A stretch of 64,000 bases of DNA, from positions 34,444,993 to 34,508,992 of the forward strand of contig NC_044573.1 of assembly GCF_901933205.1 (NCBI RefSeq), given 5' to 3'. The translations under genes and the position numbers were made by a program. The stretch comes from Camarhynchus parvulus (taxonomy: Eukaryota; Chordata; Aves; Passeriformes; Thraupidae). Below the pieces are notes generated by a model, which saw only the letters and a list, made by a program, of their open reading frames with translations, was not told the DNA's origin and did no database searches. Below are positions 1-12,500 of this stretch, one piece after another (the stretch's first letter is position 1; the number at the start of each line of letters is the position of its first letter).

Positions 1-369
1 CTTCACTCCTTTGGCTGGTCTGTTAAAGATAATAGCGGGAAGATTTTAAACTAGTAATTTAAACCTTTAAATACTCTAATAGAATCTGTTGCCATGGAAA
101 GTGGGACCAAGGGAGGGTAGTCTAACTTCTATCTCCTCACTACATTTTACATGGATAATTAAATACACAGTGTGATTAAAAAGACAAGTTGAATACCTGA
201 ATGATGGATACACCATAATAAGAGTTTCTGAAGAAAACTGCCCAGCTTGCTGAAAGCCTGCAGATAAGGAATCTGTTGCATAGACACAACCTGACAAGTA
301 ACAAACAGTGAGCTGAAGTCTGGAATCCCGTTTCCATATGGGAATGTGCTAAGGGATTGAGGCTTTTGC

Positions 370-720
370 ATGTACTTCATTTTCTTGTGCCTTTTTCTGC
401 TAGCCCCTTCCCTTTCAAGAGCCTTTCCAGTCATCTTCCTTCTTTATCTAGTTTGTCTTATACTTAAGTTTTTCAGCTTGTGTGTGGTCTTTCCCTCTGG
501 GCTTGATGTCAATTCTAGCTTTCTTACTCTGCTAACCCAAAGTTTTCTCATGCTAGCTTCATGTAGGATCTTTCTTTTCCTATTGGCTTGGGTTCTGCCT
601 GCCTTCCTGGGCTCCTCATATTTCATTCCAGCTTTACCTCTCTCTATCCCTTTCTTTGCCTCCTATATAATTCTGTTTGTATCCCAGTTCACTTAAAACA
701 ACTTCTATTCCTCCTTCCCA
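370..720. other. Pyrimidine-rich tract
   Basis: About 350 bp in which C and T strongly outnumber A and G on the plus strand. The skew depletes stop codons in one frame and produces a 108-codon open frame (370-696) rich in Leu, Phe and Ser. That composition follows from the base skew, so I do not call a membrane protein. Confidence 0.6.
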
Positions 721-1850
721 AAATCAGGTCCCCTGGGCTCTAATGTCATGTTGTTCAGATGTCATTGACAGGCCCTGAAGCCATGTTCTTTATTTTGTCT
801 CCCTGAGACTTGCTCTACCAGGGTAGAAAGTACTGGGAAAGCCTCTAATGAGGAGAAATTAATCTCTAATCAATTGTTCTTCCCAATGTCTATTGGGAAG
901 AAAGTATGGCAAGGCTAAAATGCAATCTCAAGTAATGCAAGTACTCGAGGCAGTTGTCTCCATCCCTTGCCCTTGTTTTCCTGGAAAACAGTAGGATTAG
1001 ATACATTTGAAAGGATTGGTTTGGTCATAGAACTTGGTAGCCACATTCTGTCTAATTTTCATGCTAGACATGCTAGAAATGTTAAAATAGTTGTTACTTC
1101 CATAGAGTATATAGCATAAAGCACATTTATGCTTAGAGGCCTCCCAATTCCTTGACCAGGCTTGAAATGCTGTTTCTCCACATGGACCATCAGTGACTTT
1201 TTGTAGAGAAGGTTTGTATAGAGGTCATGAACCATCCTACTATGAGGAAATGCACACATTTGGGCCTAGAAAGAAACTGTCTGGAAAAGCTATTGCATAC
1301 CTGGCAATAATAATACTAACAATAATGGATTCCTGGGTTGAGATGTTTGGGTTTGGTTTCATTTTTGTTATTGTTGTTTAAAATGCTTTTGGTTATTGTC
1401 CTGATGAGTGCCTGTTCTGATATGGTTCAGGAAATCCTGTGTTCTTGAGCTTGGAAAGCTTGTTTCTATTCAGGAGCCTGCTAATGATGACAGCTTGGTT
1501 GAACTTGGACTGCTGGAGTGGACTGTGAAAAATATGGCCAGGGTGGAAAGTAGCAAGATGCCTTCTGTCTGAGTCACAGTTAATGGACAGGAGACTTAAT
1601 AAACTGCATCTATGCATTCTTGCAGTCAAAATTTGCAAACAATTAGCTGCAGCCAGCACAAGAGTCAGTTCTTCAGACTTGGTGTGAGATGCTGAGGATG
1701 GGGAATGAGGAATTAAGAGAGGAAGTAATTTTTTTTCATCAAGGTAAATTTGTAGGGCGGTGAGAGGAAGTAGCATGGAAAACTTGTAATGTAGTGCCTG
1801 GTCAGTTAGCTGAAAATCTAGGTTCAATGGCTGTATTCCAGTTCTGCTTT

Positions 1851-1862
1851 CTCTCTCTCTCT
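1851..1862. repeat. (CT)6 microsatellite
   Basis: Six uninterrupted CT units, read directly from the sequence. Confidence 0.85.
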
Positions 1863-4800
1863 GCCTGACTGACACCAGTTCAGATAGCCCTACAGGGCTT
1901 TAAAGAACAGGAACCTAAGGATGTTCTTGAAGCTGCTCCTCCTCTACTAGAGTGGGCCTGGATCTGTGCTCTTATGAGCTGCTGCTTCAGAGGCATTGTC
2001 AGGCTCACTTCTTAATAAAAGTTCCCTGCTAGGATAGCTATCTCCTCTTCCCTCAGGGGAGTAAAGAGAAAGCTGGGGGTCAGTGCATCCAGTCTTTCGC
2101 TAGGTGGGCTGTACATTAGGCTGGGTTTTCTTCAACTGATTAATAAAAACTTTGATCTGCAGATTCTTTCAAAGAATTTGCTTTGATAATGCCAGGTTGT
2201 GATGTGACACAGACAAACATGTTTTCCAGAGAGGGCATAAGTGCTATCAGTCATAGCAATGATAGTAGCTTTGCCTCATAGCTTCAGTGTACACTTGAGC
2301 TGTAAGAGGAGAAACCAGTCAACTTCATCAGTTCTACTCTATCCAAACCATAAGCAGTTTCCATGTCAATGTTACATGCCAGCTTTATTCAGAACAAATG
2401 TGAAGGATAAAATTTGTGCCTTTCTTAATAAAAGATGTGATTAATGCTTTACGTTAATGAACTTCTTTCACTTGTATCTCTGTCCCATGTAAAATGTCCT
2501 GCTGATACTAAATTATTGAAACTTTGTTTTAAGAATTGCTTCTTGGTTACCTGGCTTGCACCTTTCCAAGCTATTCACTGCTGTCCTTCATAGGTGAAAG
2601 GAAAATGCCTTTTAAGTTGCTGGTATCTATTAAGTTGGCTTATTGCAACACACTCCTTGCATTCCATTATTTTTTACATGTAACTGAATAACTTTATCCT
2701 GACAAATGTTGCAATACCTGTTAGACCAGTCCTGGAATAACAAATATGAGAAGGTAATTTTATTCTGAATGCTTGTTTGGTTGTTGTTAAGTTTGATTTT
2801 GTGTAAAACTTCACCTGTGTGGTCTTAATGGCTTTATTGAAAAAATAGAAGAGAATAGATCCAGCTTTATGCTTTATTATCAAGCAAAGAGTGGAGTGAA
2901 ATACTTTCAGATGTGCTTAATCTGATATATTTTCCACTCCCCTTGCACAACAATTAACGTATGTTTTTGCTCAAATAACTGAACTTTGAAGGTTGGCATG
3001 TATTTGCAGTAAGGAATGCAGTTGTGGCAGAGATCCAGATTTTATCCTTGAACATGCTTGTGAGAGCTAAGTAGGTGCATTTGAAGGCAAAATTTCACAT
3101 GAACACAGAGAAAACCAGCAGTGTAGCTTTTGGGCTTTTTTACTGAATGCATAGAGATAGAAGGGAAAAACACATTTGATATGGAAATAATACTAATGCA
3201 AATACTAAGACGAACTTCAATATACAAAGCAATTTTCCAGAACAAAAAAGGAAGAGCTGTTGATTATTAACTCAATAAGAGGGTTCTGTGACAGTGGCAC
3301 ATCTGGCGGTGCAGTTGCTTTCACAGCATGACAGTGCAGCCTCACATTTGCAGGACTTGTCACATTTTCCTGACTGTAGTTCCTCAGAGAACTGTTCCCT
3401 GATCAAGGAAGTATGATCTTTTTAGCCAATATATTGACTATTTTGGCATGTCCTGTATTTAAGGCAAGATACCACACAGACAAAATCTATGCCATTAGAT
3501 TTCAAGCTAACCAGAGGAAAATCTTGTACGAGTTTCAGAGAGATATCAAAAGGGAAACCTGACTTTCATATTTCTGTATGATGTGGCTGGATACCTAATT
3601 TTAGGCTTAATTAGATTATGAATAATGCAGTTTGTATTAACAGGGAAAAAGCTGCATTGCAGGAACTGTTAGGAGAGAAGATTGAATATAGAACACAAAA
3701 CTGAGCAGCTGGTTAAAAAACCCTGAAGTGTTACTATTGCAAAAATTGTTTACAATTCTTTTGTTGCAATTCAAATATTTTCTCTTTTTCCTTGGCATTT
3801 TATGTAACTGTGTGGTATTTTTGCAGTGTAGTAACTGAGTTTATTGCCTTACTGTGCTGCAGTTGCTCATGTGAGCTGCTGTACAGATGCCGTGCCTGCT
3901 TTTCTGCATCTGTGTCCTCAGGCATGTAGTGCATATGGACGGCGTACTGGATCTTCCATTTGTGACACTTCAGTTTCCTTCAAACTTGGCAGATTTTGGA
4001 TTGCTGTGGACAGAAATGTAACCTTGTACTGTACTGGCCCTGGGATAGGACTGAGTGACAAATGCCTCCGACAAAGCCAGCAGTCAGATGTAATGGTCAA
4101 AGCAGGCTTGTTCCTAGAGACAAAGGAGCATTCTTCTTGCTTTTTTTTTGCTTCAAATGCTTACCTGCATTCACCTGAAACTGAATACAAGATAACTGAT
4201 CTTAGCTGGATCTTCTATGCGACTAGGAAAAAACAGGGCAGGGATCTTGCAGCTGGTCGGATCTCGTGCTGGATAAATTGTGCCTCCCAAAAGCTCTTTT
4301 CCATGTTGGCAACTAGGCTGTGCTTGAAGTATGTCCACTTTAACTGTAGTTGCAAGCTACAGGTTTAAATGAATGCTTGACCTTACTTCTGTTCAAGTTG
4401 AGGAAGAGAGTGAAAATAGAGCTGGTGACTTTCAGCAGAATGCTTCCAGATGCAGTGTTGATTTTAAGGATCAAAAGTTAGCTACACGTGACGGAAGAGA
4501 CCTGAGCAAAGATCTCGAATTGAATGGTGTGTAAACATTAGGTTAATGTTGTGTAGTAGCAGGAAGCTATATTCCTGTGGCTGGGTCACAGGTCTTGTTT
4601 TGACAGGGCAAGTCTTGTTTGGATATATGTGGCATTGATGCTGACAGAGATAACTGAGTGTTGAATGAATGCATGCAGTGATAGTGGTATCAGTGACATA
4701 CTGGTCAATATGACAATTTTAGTACAGTGGCTATGTCTCTATAAATAATAAGAAACAGGTTATTGTAAAATGAACCTTTTTTGTTGGATCACTTTCAGTA

Positions 4801-5027
4801 ACTTCACAGTTGTCTCTTTAAATGAATGATATACCAATATTTTGTGATTCTGAACAGTTGTATGGTATGGGACAAACTATTTTAGCACTTTGTCTCCAAA
4901 TTTAGGCCTTGAAGTTGTTGTGGTGGTGTTTTCTTAATAAAACAAACATTATGCCACTTCCATATAATCAGACTGATTTTTCTTTTTAATAGAATGAAGC
5001 ATCACCAGCAAAGTGTTTGTGTCCAAG

Positions 5028-5046
5028 ATGTATGTATGTATGTATG
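5028..5046. repeat. (ATGT)n microsatellite
   Basis: Four full ATGT units plus ATG, uninterrupted. It is short but pure, and could be length-polymorphic. Confidence 0.9.
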
Positions 5047-7293
5047 GGGACTTGAATCGAAGCAAGATCCTTTGAACCAGTTGGCTTTTAGGGAAACTTT
5101 GGTTTTACATGTGAAGCCTGACCTTGAGATTGTTTGGATTTTCTTTTGAGAAAGCCATTCAAAGACTTTCTTAACCTTAATGATGATAAAAGAGAGCTCT
5201 ACCCATTCCTGAATTCCTGCATATGTTCTCTTCCCTGTTGTTTTAGATTCCATCAAGTGTTCTATATTCAAAGTATTTTTAAATTGTAGCTGTTCAAGTT
5301 TATGAAACTGTCCTTCATTCAACAAGTAACTTACATAGTTTGTCTAGAATCGGATGTTGTGTAAGTTCTGCCTTTCTGTCCAGAAGAGGTAAATATTTCA
5401 ATAACTCTTGGCTTCAGTAAGGAACAGAAAAAATGGTACTTTTGTATGTTTTAGACATGTAAAAATTGTTGTCATAGTGACAAACCAATCTACATAATTT
5501 AAGGTGCTAGAATTTAAATGACTTGTCAGATATATATGCCAAAATTGCAGCTTCTATAAATGACTGCACTAATAATGTTAAATGTTGAACATTTTTGGCA
5601 CTAGCATGTAACTTTAGAAGGACAAAGAAAACATTCTTTTGATTTAAAACAAATATAAAAAGACCCCAAGCCCCAAACTGAAGACTCAAATCTGCTTTTG
5701 ACCCCTGGTTAGGAGGCGCAGTCATACACAGCAGCAGGGGAAATGCTTGACATTCTCATCATGTGAGCTGCGGCTTCCAATCCTTTTGGCACACTTATAT
5801 GAGTATGTCTGAGGTCTTTCTTTGCAGTTGTCATGTCAGGCTTCTTGTAGGCATAAATAGGGAACAGACTAATGCCAAAAGCAATATGTTTCATCTTTCT
5901 GCTTTGGATCTTTCTATAGTTTGTATTTATTGCTTTATGGGAGTTTTGAACACAAGTTGCTAAACTCTTGTTCATGTTTAAAAGTCAGGATAGAATACTA
6001 GTATCAAGGTTTTACAACTTGAGAAAAATATATATTTTTAAAAAGCTTATCTGGATGCTTCTGAAGAAAACCTCTTCAAACATCCAAAATGGTTTAACAA
6101 ACTTGTGACTGTTATACCATACTACAATGATGGATAGAAAACAAGATGTAAAGTGTGTTAAACAAAATGTTCTAATTACTGTGCTGCTATAGTTTGTGGG
6201 CAGTGTGGGTATTCCTTACCTGGGTAGATCACATGTGACAGAAAACTAAAATAGTAGTCTTGATGCTGTTGCTTTTCAGTAGTCTTGCACTTCATACTGC
6301 CATCTCAGTTGAAGAGTTAAGGAGTATACCTCAGTCTGTTACATCATGCTGAGCATCTGGTCCTTACCATGGTGCATGCCACTACTCTCAGCTGCCAGCT
6401 TGCAGTAACTGGATACCTTCTTCTGGGGCTTTGGATGTCCTGCAACGTAGGGATACTGGGTAGAAAAACAAACACCTTGAGCCTGGAACTCATCTGCTAG
6501 AGCTGAAGAACTGTTGGGAGTTAAATGCTGTCAGTCTCCTTGAACTGGATCTCTCCCTGAACAAGATGCTGGCAGCTGCCAAGTCATGAGTAAGAACAGA
6601 TTAAGGCAGGACTCCTCATCCCAACTTTACTAGAAACTGGAAACTCCAAGCGAGCCAAGCAAGATCAAAGTGCAGTGTGTGTGTTTGGAGGTGGGGAGGA
6701 GGGGAAAATGAAAAGAGAAAGAAATACCCATCTTTTTTTCCTGACATCTTCTCCTAGTATTGGAGAGTTAAAATGCTTAATGGATCAGCATGCTAATGCT
6801 GTTTGTTGTGTGACCTTAAGTGTGTTAAGGAAGACACTGAGTATTGAGGACAGTGGATATTCGGGAGAGCATACAGGTAACCAAGGGTGGATGGGACTCA
6901 GATCCTAGCTCAAGGGCTGTACCTGGGTAACAGGGCCATTACAAAGAAACACGTGATCCGACTGGTTCACTGGTAGGTCTGAATCTCTTACAAAACATGA
7001 TATACATTACACCTAATGAATGAGTCTGAGGCATGGTAGAAAATGAGGAGAAGAGGAAAAGGTTGTAATTTTCAACATGTCAAGTCTACTGTTTTAGAAC
7101 TTTTCATTACTGCATAAAGTTATTCTAACTTCAGCAAGATTTTTGTTTTCTAGGCATGTGTTTGCTTAGTCTTTTCCAAAACTCTGTGGGGTATTACTGA
7201 GATTCCTAAACCAGGTCTGTAGGAGCTAGCATCATATAAAGGAATGTTATCCATTGGTACTGCCTAAAAATGGTTAACTCTCTCCTTTGCCAT

Positions 7294-7334
7294 TGTCTGA
7301 GCAGGACAATGCTCAGACATTCATGCTCAGACAT
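7294..7334. repeat. 10-bp hairpin joined to a 12-bp direct repeat
   Basis: TGTCTGAGCA at 7294-7303 is the perfect reverse complement of TGCTCAGACA at 7310-7319, with a 6-base loop between them. The right arm lies within ATGCTCAGACAT (7309-7320), which recurs exactly at 7323-7334 with a period of 14. The motif is therefore present three times in 41 bp, once inverted. No known element is recognised. Confidence 0.85.
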
Positions 7335-8292
7335 GCTTCATTCTATTACAAAGACTCTGGCTAACCTAGTTAACAATCCCTTATGTGGATTGTCCTGTAT
7401 AGGGATCTGTGCTTTTCTACTGTGTTCTGCAGGTTCCTTACACTGCAGAAGAGTTTCAACAGGTCTGTTCAGTATTGATGTGAAGTGAGATTAAGTGAAT
7501 TTGAAAACTGAGCTAAAGGTGTAACTTCACAATAACACATCCTTAACTTCTTTTTAATGACACTCTGACATTCCATTAATGTGAGTAGCTGTCCTACCTG
7601 CAGACCAGAGCATGAGTGCTCATTGTAAGAAAGTCCCACACTTTCTGTAAGCCCCCACTAGTTTGGTTCAGGAGGCTGCAGACAGAAGTGTTTGTGTCTG
7701 ACATTGAGTTTACTGAGTCCTGCATTTGTGAAGCATTGATTGCCAGTGTTCTCATTCCAATAATCTTTCTTCTCAATTGTGGGGACTATTGCTGTAAAAA
7801 CTACTAGCTCATTGAGAAGTGAAAGAGTGCTTTCCTTTCTAGCAGAAGTCTAGTCTGTCTTTACAAATGCAGTCCAAAAAACTCATCACTGTGTGATCAA
7901 ACATGGTTTCACATCAAGTCACTCATGCCCCTCTTTCCATCACTGTGGTAGTTCTTACTTGCATGATAGTTTATATAACTGAAATTCAAATCTGTGGAAT
8001 ATGGAGCAAGAAATAAAACTTACTGATATCTTATTTTCTCATAAAAGCCCAGTGGAAATCTGTGAATCATTGCTAGGTCTTCAGGATTAGCTCACCTGTG
8101 AACCCCTTGTGGAAGAACTTCCCTTTTTTGTTTTTTTTCTTGTCTCTTTTCTTCCCCACCTCTTAAGGGCAAAATTTTCATGGGCTGCATACAGTGAAGG
8201 AGCTTATTGGGGAGTACAAGGATTGCTGTGGAGTTGGAGGAAAAACTAGAGAAGGCAAAGGAAACTTGTCAAAAGGATAAGATAACTGTATA

Positions 8293-8420
8293 ATTTTTGT
8301 GATTTTGCTTATGTTTTAGGGTTTGGGGTTTTTGTCCTTTTTGCTTTGTAGCATGGTGGTTTGTTTTCTTTTGCTTAGTGAGGGTCTTTGTTCTTTGGGG
8401 TTTGTTAGTTTGTTTGTCTG
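8293..8420. repeat. G/T-rich (keto-skewed) low-complexity tract
   Basis: About 130 bp dominated by T and G, with GGGTTTGGGGTTTTT and GTTTGTTTGT-like runs on the plus strand. It is one of several similar tracts in the window. The open frame starting inside it (8323-8535) is a product of the composition. Confidence 0.65.
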
Positions 8421-9577
8421 GACTGAAGCTAAAATACCTCAAGCTATCTGTTATTTACTAAGGTATGTGTTGTGGATACAGACCAGAAGACCTCATGGTG
8501 TTCCAGGATTACAAAAGTTGGCAAATGGGAGCTGAAATCTAAAGTAACTGTAAGGTATAGCCTAATAAGAATATGACATCAATTTAAATTTCTTTGTCTG
8601 TTTTCCCACAGAAAAAGCATAACTGTCTTAAATTAAAAGAATTTGTTACCTGGCTACATCTGTGTGAAGTATGTTCTCTGAATGTGCCTTCGATAAGGTT
8701 TCTTTTCTTAAAAATAAATAAAAAACTGACAAGCTACTCTGTGCCTTGTAGTCTGGTGGTTTTGACCCATCCTGACTAAGTTGAATGAATTGATACTTCC
8801 TTTCTCATCCATGTTTTGTGTAAACAAAGACTGACCTAGTTTAGGCATTAAAATGCTTCTGGCTTTGAATCCCAAGTGGAAAAGGGGGCTTTTGAGTTTA
8901 TGGCCTGGTGAAAAGGGGGATTTCTGCTGCCTCTTGCCTTAAGGAGTGCATGTCTCTATGCTCCTTTGTGTCCCTTCTCCCTGTTGCCTTGACATGACAT
9001 GCTGTGTGTCTATGCTGTGACCTGTGGAGAGGAATCCCTGAAGCTATTGGGGCCAACAAAGATTCTTTATTGACAAATTGTGATTCAGATGGTGTTGTGA
9101 AGAAATGAGGTTTTTATCATTCTGCTGCTTTTGTCTCTCAGTTTCTGCTTTTCCCTGTTTCCTGCTCATGATTTCTTTTGAGATTTATTAGATTTGAACA
9201 ATTTCAATGAATGGGTAAGGACTTCAAAGATATTACTATTCTGCAAGTACTGAATATGGGCAGGTGACTGTGAGACTATACAGCAGGAAATCCACTTCAG
9301 TATGAGGCAGCAGAGAATCTGTGGCAGCTGGAGGACTGATGAAGAGAAGTATACTATTACTATTTGAACAACTAGAAAAGCTTCAATTGAAACTCTCATC
9401 ATCTTGTGTGCTACAGAATGCAGTTCTGAAACGAAGCCGCAGGGAGCCAGGCTTAGTAGTTTCAGTGCTAGTGAAGCTATGTGCTCTCTATTATGTTCTC
9501 TGCTGTCAAATGCTTCCAGTAAAAAAAACCAAAAGTAATAATAATATGGTAGATACAGTAATTTGAGGCCCTAGATA

Positions 9578-9591
9578 CCACTAGGTGGCAG
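9578..9591 (+). promoter_or_regulatory. Candidate CTCF binding site
   Basis: CCACTAGGTGGCAG matches the established vertebrate CTCF core CCASYAGRKGGCRS at all 14 positions. CTCF is the zinc-finger protein that marks insulators and chromatin-loop anchors, and the motif orientation (plus here) matters for loop direction. It is the only perfect match I noticed by eye on either strand. Occupancy cannot be judged from sequence: roughly one chance match per several hundred kb would be expected, so a functional site is plausible but unproven. Confidence 0.55.
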
Positions 9592-12500
9592 AACCCCTGC
9601 ATCTATTATGTGGATTTCTTTCTGTGCCTTGATTCTTCATCTGAGTATATTGAAAATATTTTTCAGCTATTGTGTAATGAGAATAGGCATCAGTAGGGAT
9701 GTTTATATGCTATCCTAATTGAGCTTATATTGGCTGCTGTTGTGGGAAACATGGAGGGCTTGCAACATGCTCTTATCCTTACTTGTTCAGACTGCCTACC
9801 CCTTCTGAAAAGCCTGCTACTCAAAAAGCAGTTGCACTTAGATGTCAACACAACTCTTTCAATTTTTCTTGATTCTGTTCTTAATAGATGAGATACAAGG
9901 AGATGACAGTGACATTTAAGAGGAATGCTTTGTAAAGAATATAGTGGCAGGAGCATGGAGATGCTGAATGGTTTAACCTGTGGTAGAAGGTGTGATTTTT
10001 GAGTGTTGGAAGCTCAGTGTTTCGGAGTGAATCATTTCTGTGGGTGAGACTCGTGTAGCTGAGTAGTTATCAGTTGGAAAACAAATGTATCTTGAAGAAT
10101 ACTCATTAATTATTCTTTTCAAATAGGTTCTTCTTCTCTTAGTGCTAGTCTTTGATTGCAATGTGTTTGTCATCCATTCATTGTGGGAGATAATTTTAGC
10201 TTTGTTTTATTGCTGTTTTGACTTAGAGAGCAGCTGGGATTGTGGCGGAAAACAGCCCAAGAATAGGGCTATTGCCTGCCTCTATTAGTAGAGGGCTATG
10301 TAGTTGTGGGTGTAGGGGACAGGATAAATTCTGCAATTACGTATGTTTACATGTTGTATTGACTGGGATGCAGCCCTCATCTTGCATTAAGGGATGCAGT
10401 GCTACTAAGGCAGGAGACGTCCATGTCCTCATCATCTACTCATAAGTAAACCATCTCTTTTAATGAAGATATCTATGAGTGCATGCTTAGTAATGAATCT
10501 GATAAATACTGATTGATGAATCTAAAAACAGTATGGGTCTGTTTCTTTTGGTGCTGGATTTTAGGAACATCATGTAGATATTTCAATTTGGAGTATTAAA
10601 ACTGAAGTGTCAGATTTCAAAGCAACTTGATTAGGGTTTTCAAAAGGTATCAGAATCCAACTTTAATCTCTAATCATTCTGTTAATTAGAATTAACACTA
10701 TGTGATATCTGCTCGACATTTTGTATATGGTTGATCCTATGTTACATGAGAGAAGTTTTATTCAGATGTTTCTGACCACCTAAAAAGAAATATGAAGGGA
10801 CAACAGCTTACTCCATTTGTTGGGTAAATATTGGCTAGTTTATAACTTTATTTTACTCTTCTGGAATAATCACATGAATGAGAATCACCTTATGAATATA
10901 GTGTCTTGGAGGAATTGTACAAGTCTCTTATTTCTCAGTGAGTTCAAATAGAAGTTAGCATGCAAATGGCTTTTTGCCACCTTAGTTTTCTTTCAGTGGT
11001 CCAGTCAGCTGTGCACAGTCTTCTTCACCTTTTTAGTACATCCTGCTTCTGACTACTCTTCTCCAGCCACCCTGCATCAAATCATTCCTTACTTCTGGTG
11101 ACCTTCCTGGGCATGCCCACACCTCATGAATACCTCATTCCTTCCTTCATTCCCTGTGGATCTGCTCTGAGCAGCTGAATAAGTGTAAGTGCTCTTGCAG
11201 CCGCTGTCCAGCTCTGCAGGACCACTTTGGGAATGTGGTAGGGATGTTTGTGAACTTGTGCTCTTGATGGTGTTAGATGTAACTCTCACTTCTAATCTGG
11301 ATAAGGTGGGTTTGGGTGGGGTATTTTTGTTTAAGGAGGAGATTTTGGGCTGTCAGATTGCAGGCAGCATGGCCTTTTTTGAAAAGCTCTTTATTTGCAC
11401 ACATTTCTGAAGCTCATTTGTCTTTACAGTTCCTTTTAAAATTACTAGTGTTTGTTTCTTCTTGAAAAGTGTATGGAAGTGTTGAAGGATGTACTGTGAG
11501 GGAAAGAAATTCAGCCAAAAAAAAGAGAAGTGTTCAGAAAGGTGCTACTTTGGCTTTCGGTCTCTTTATCATAGAAAGGTAAATTGAAATAACAACCCCA
11601 AATACCAAAAAGTCATCTGTTTTTAATTTAAATATATTTTAAAAATACACTATGCTGATAGAAATGCCTGAAGCATCTTGATGTTTGAGAATTATGTGTA
11701 TAGTTTCTTTTGTATTCTGTTCATGTCATCGGCTCTGTATAATTTCTACCTACAAACCAATACTATGGAGATCATTCAACGGGCTTTATTTGTGGTGTAA
11801 CAGCCAGGGGTATTTATGCATAGTATGCCTTCAGTTCCAAGTTATGCTCAAGTTATTGTTTTCCTACATCATATTGTAGGAAAGATGGTGTTTCTTCAAA
11901 GTTTGAGGTTGGTTGTTATAAATTACATTGTTTTGGTTTTCCTACTTTTACGAAGAACATTAAAACTTGTGCATAGAAAGCAATCTTCCTTTCAGAAAGG
12001 AAATTTGTTGACTCTGTTTTCCTGTGGCATGTTGAGAATGGCTGATCGTTGCAACTTGAGAGTTCCAACACGCAAGATCTCTGTAATGTCTGGTGGGTCT
12101 TGCTACTGTCATTTGAGACAGTGTAAATGTAGCATACTGAACTGATGATGACAGCAAGTCTGTACTGAGCAGAGGAGCAGTGATGTCTGGATGTAACATC
12201 CCAATTTTGTCACTGTTTGGAAGTGGTGGTGATTCCTGATGAAGCTATTGCAGCGAGGTAGAAGGAAAATAAGCTCCTTAAGCAGTTTTGGCAGACCCAA
12301 GATGCTCAAGAGTTCAGTGTTGGTGAAGGGGGTGACTGAAAGGAAAGGTAGCGGGCATGTGGAGATGCTGAAAATACTATTCCGAAGACAGCTGTGGAGG
12401 ATGCATTAAGAACAGCATTATTAGAGATAATGGTGTGTATCTGCCCTGTTGATGAGACAATGGACATGATTGTCTGAAGATACTGAAGAGATGCTTCCCT

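Larger units (their letters stand above)
1..9577. other. Non-coding AT-rich DNA, no gene identified
   Basis: I see no supportable gene here. Open frames are short, unrelated to any family I recognise, and often overlap on both strands. The longest is 174 codons at 3844-4368 on the plus strand, which is about what chance gives. The stretch holds a pyrimidine-rich tract (370-720), a short CT run (1851-1862), an ATGT run (5028-5046), a small hairpin with a direct repeat (7294-7334) and a G/T-only tract (8293-8420). The rest shows no recognisable transposon. It could be intergenic or intronic; the sequence alone does not say which. Confidence 0.7.

Noticed and set aside
370..696. Hydrophobic 108-codon open frame resembling a membrane protein
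   Set aside because: The Leu/Phe/Ser richness follows directly from a pyrimidine-rich tract. There is no family similarity.
3844..4368. 174-codon plus-strand open frame
   Set aside because: No family, domain or compositional signal recognised. In about 64 kb of AT-rich DNA read in six frames, roughly one open frame of this size is expected by chance.
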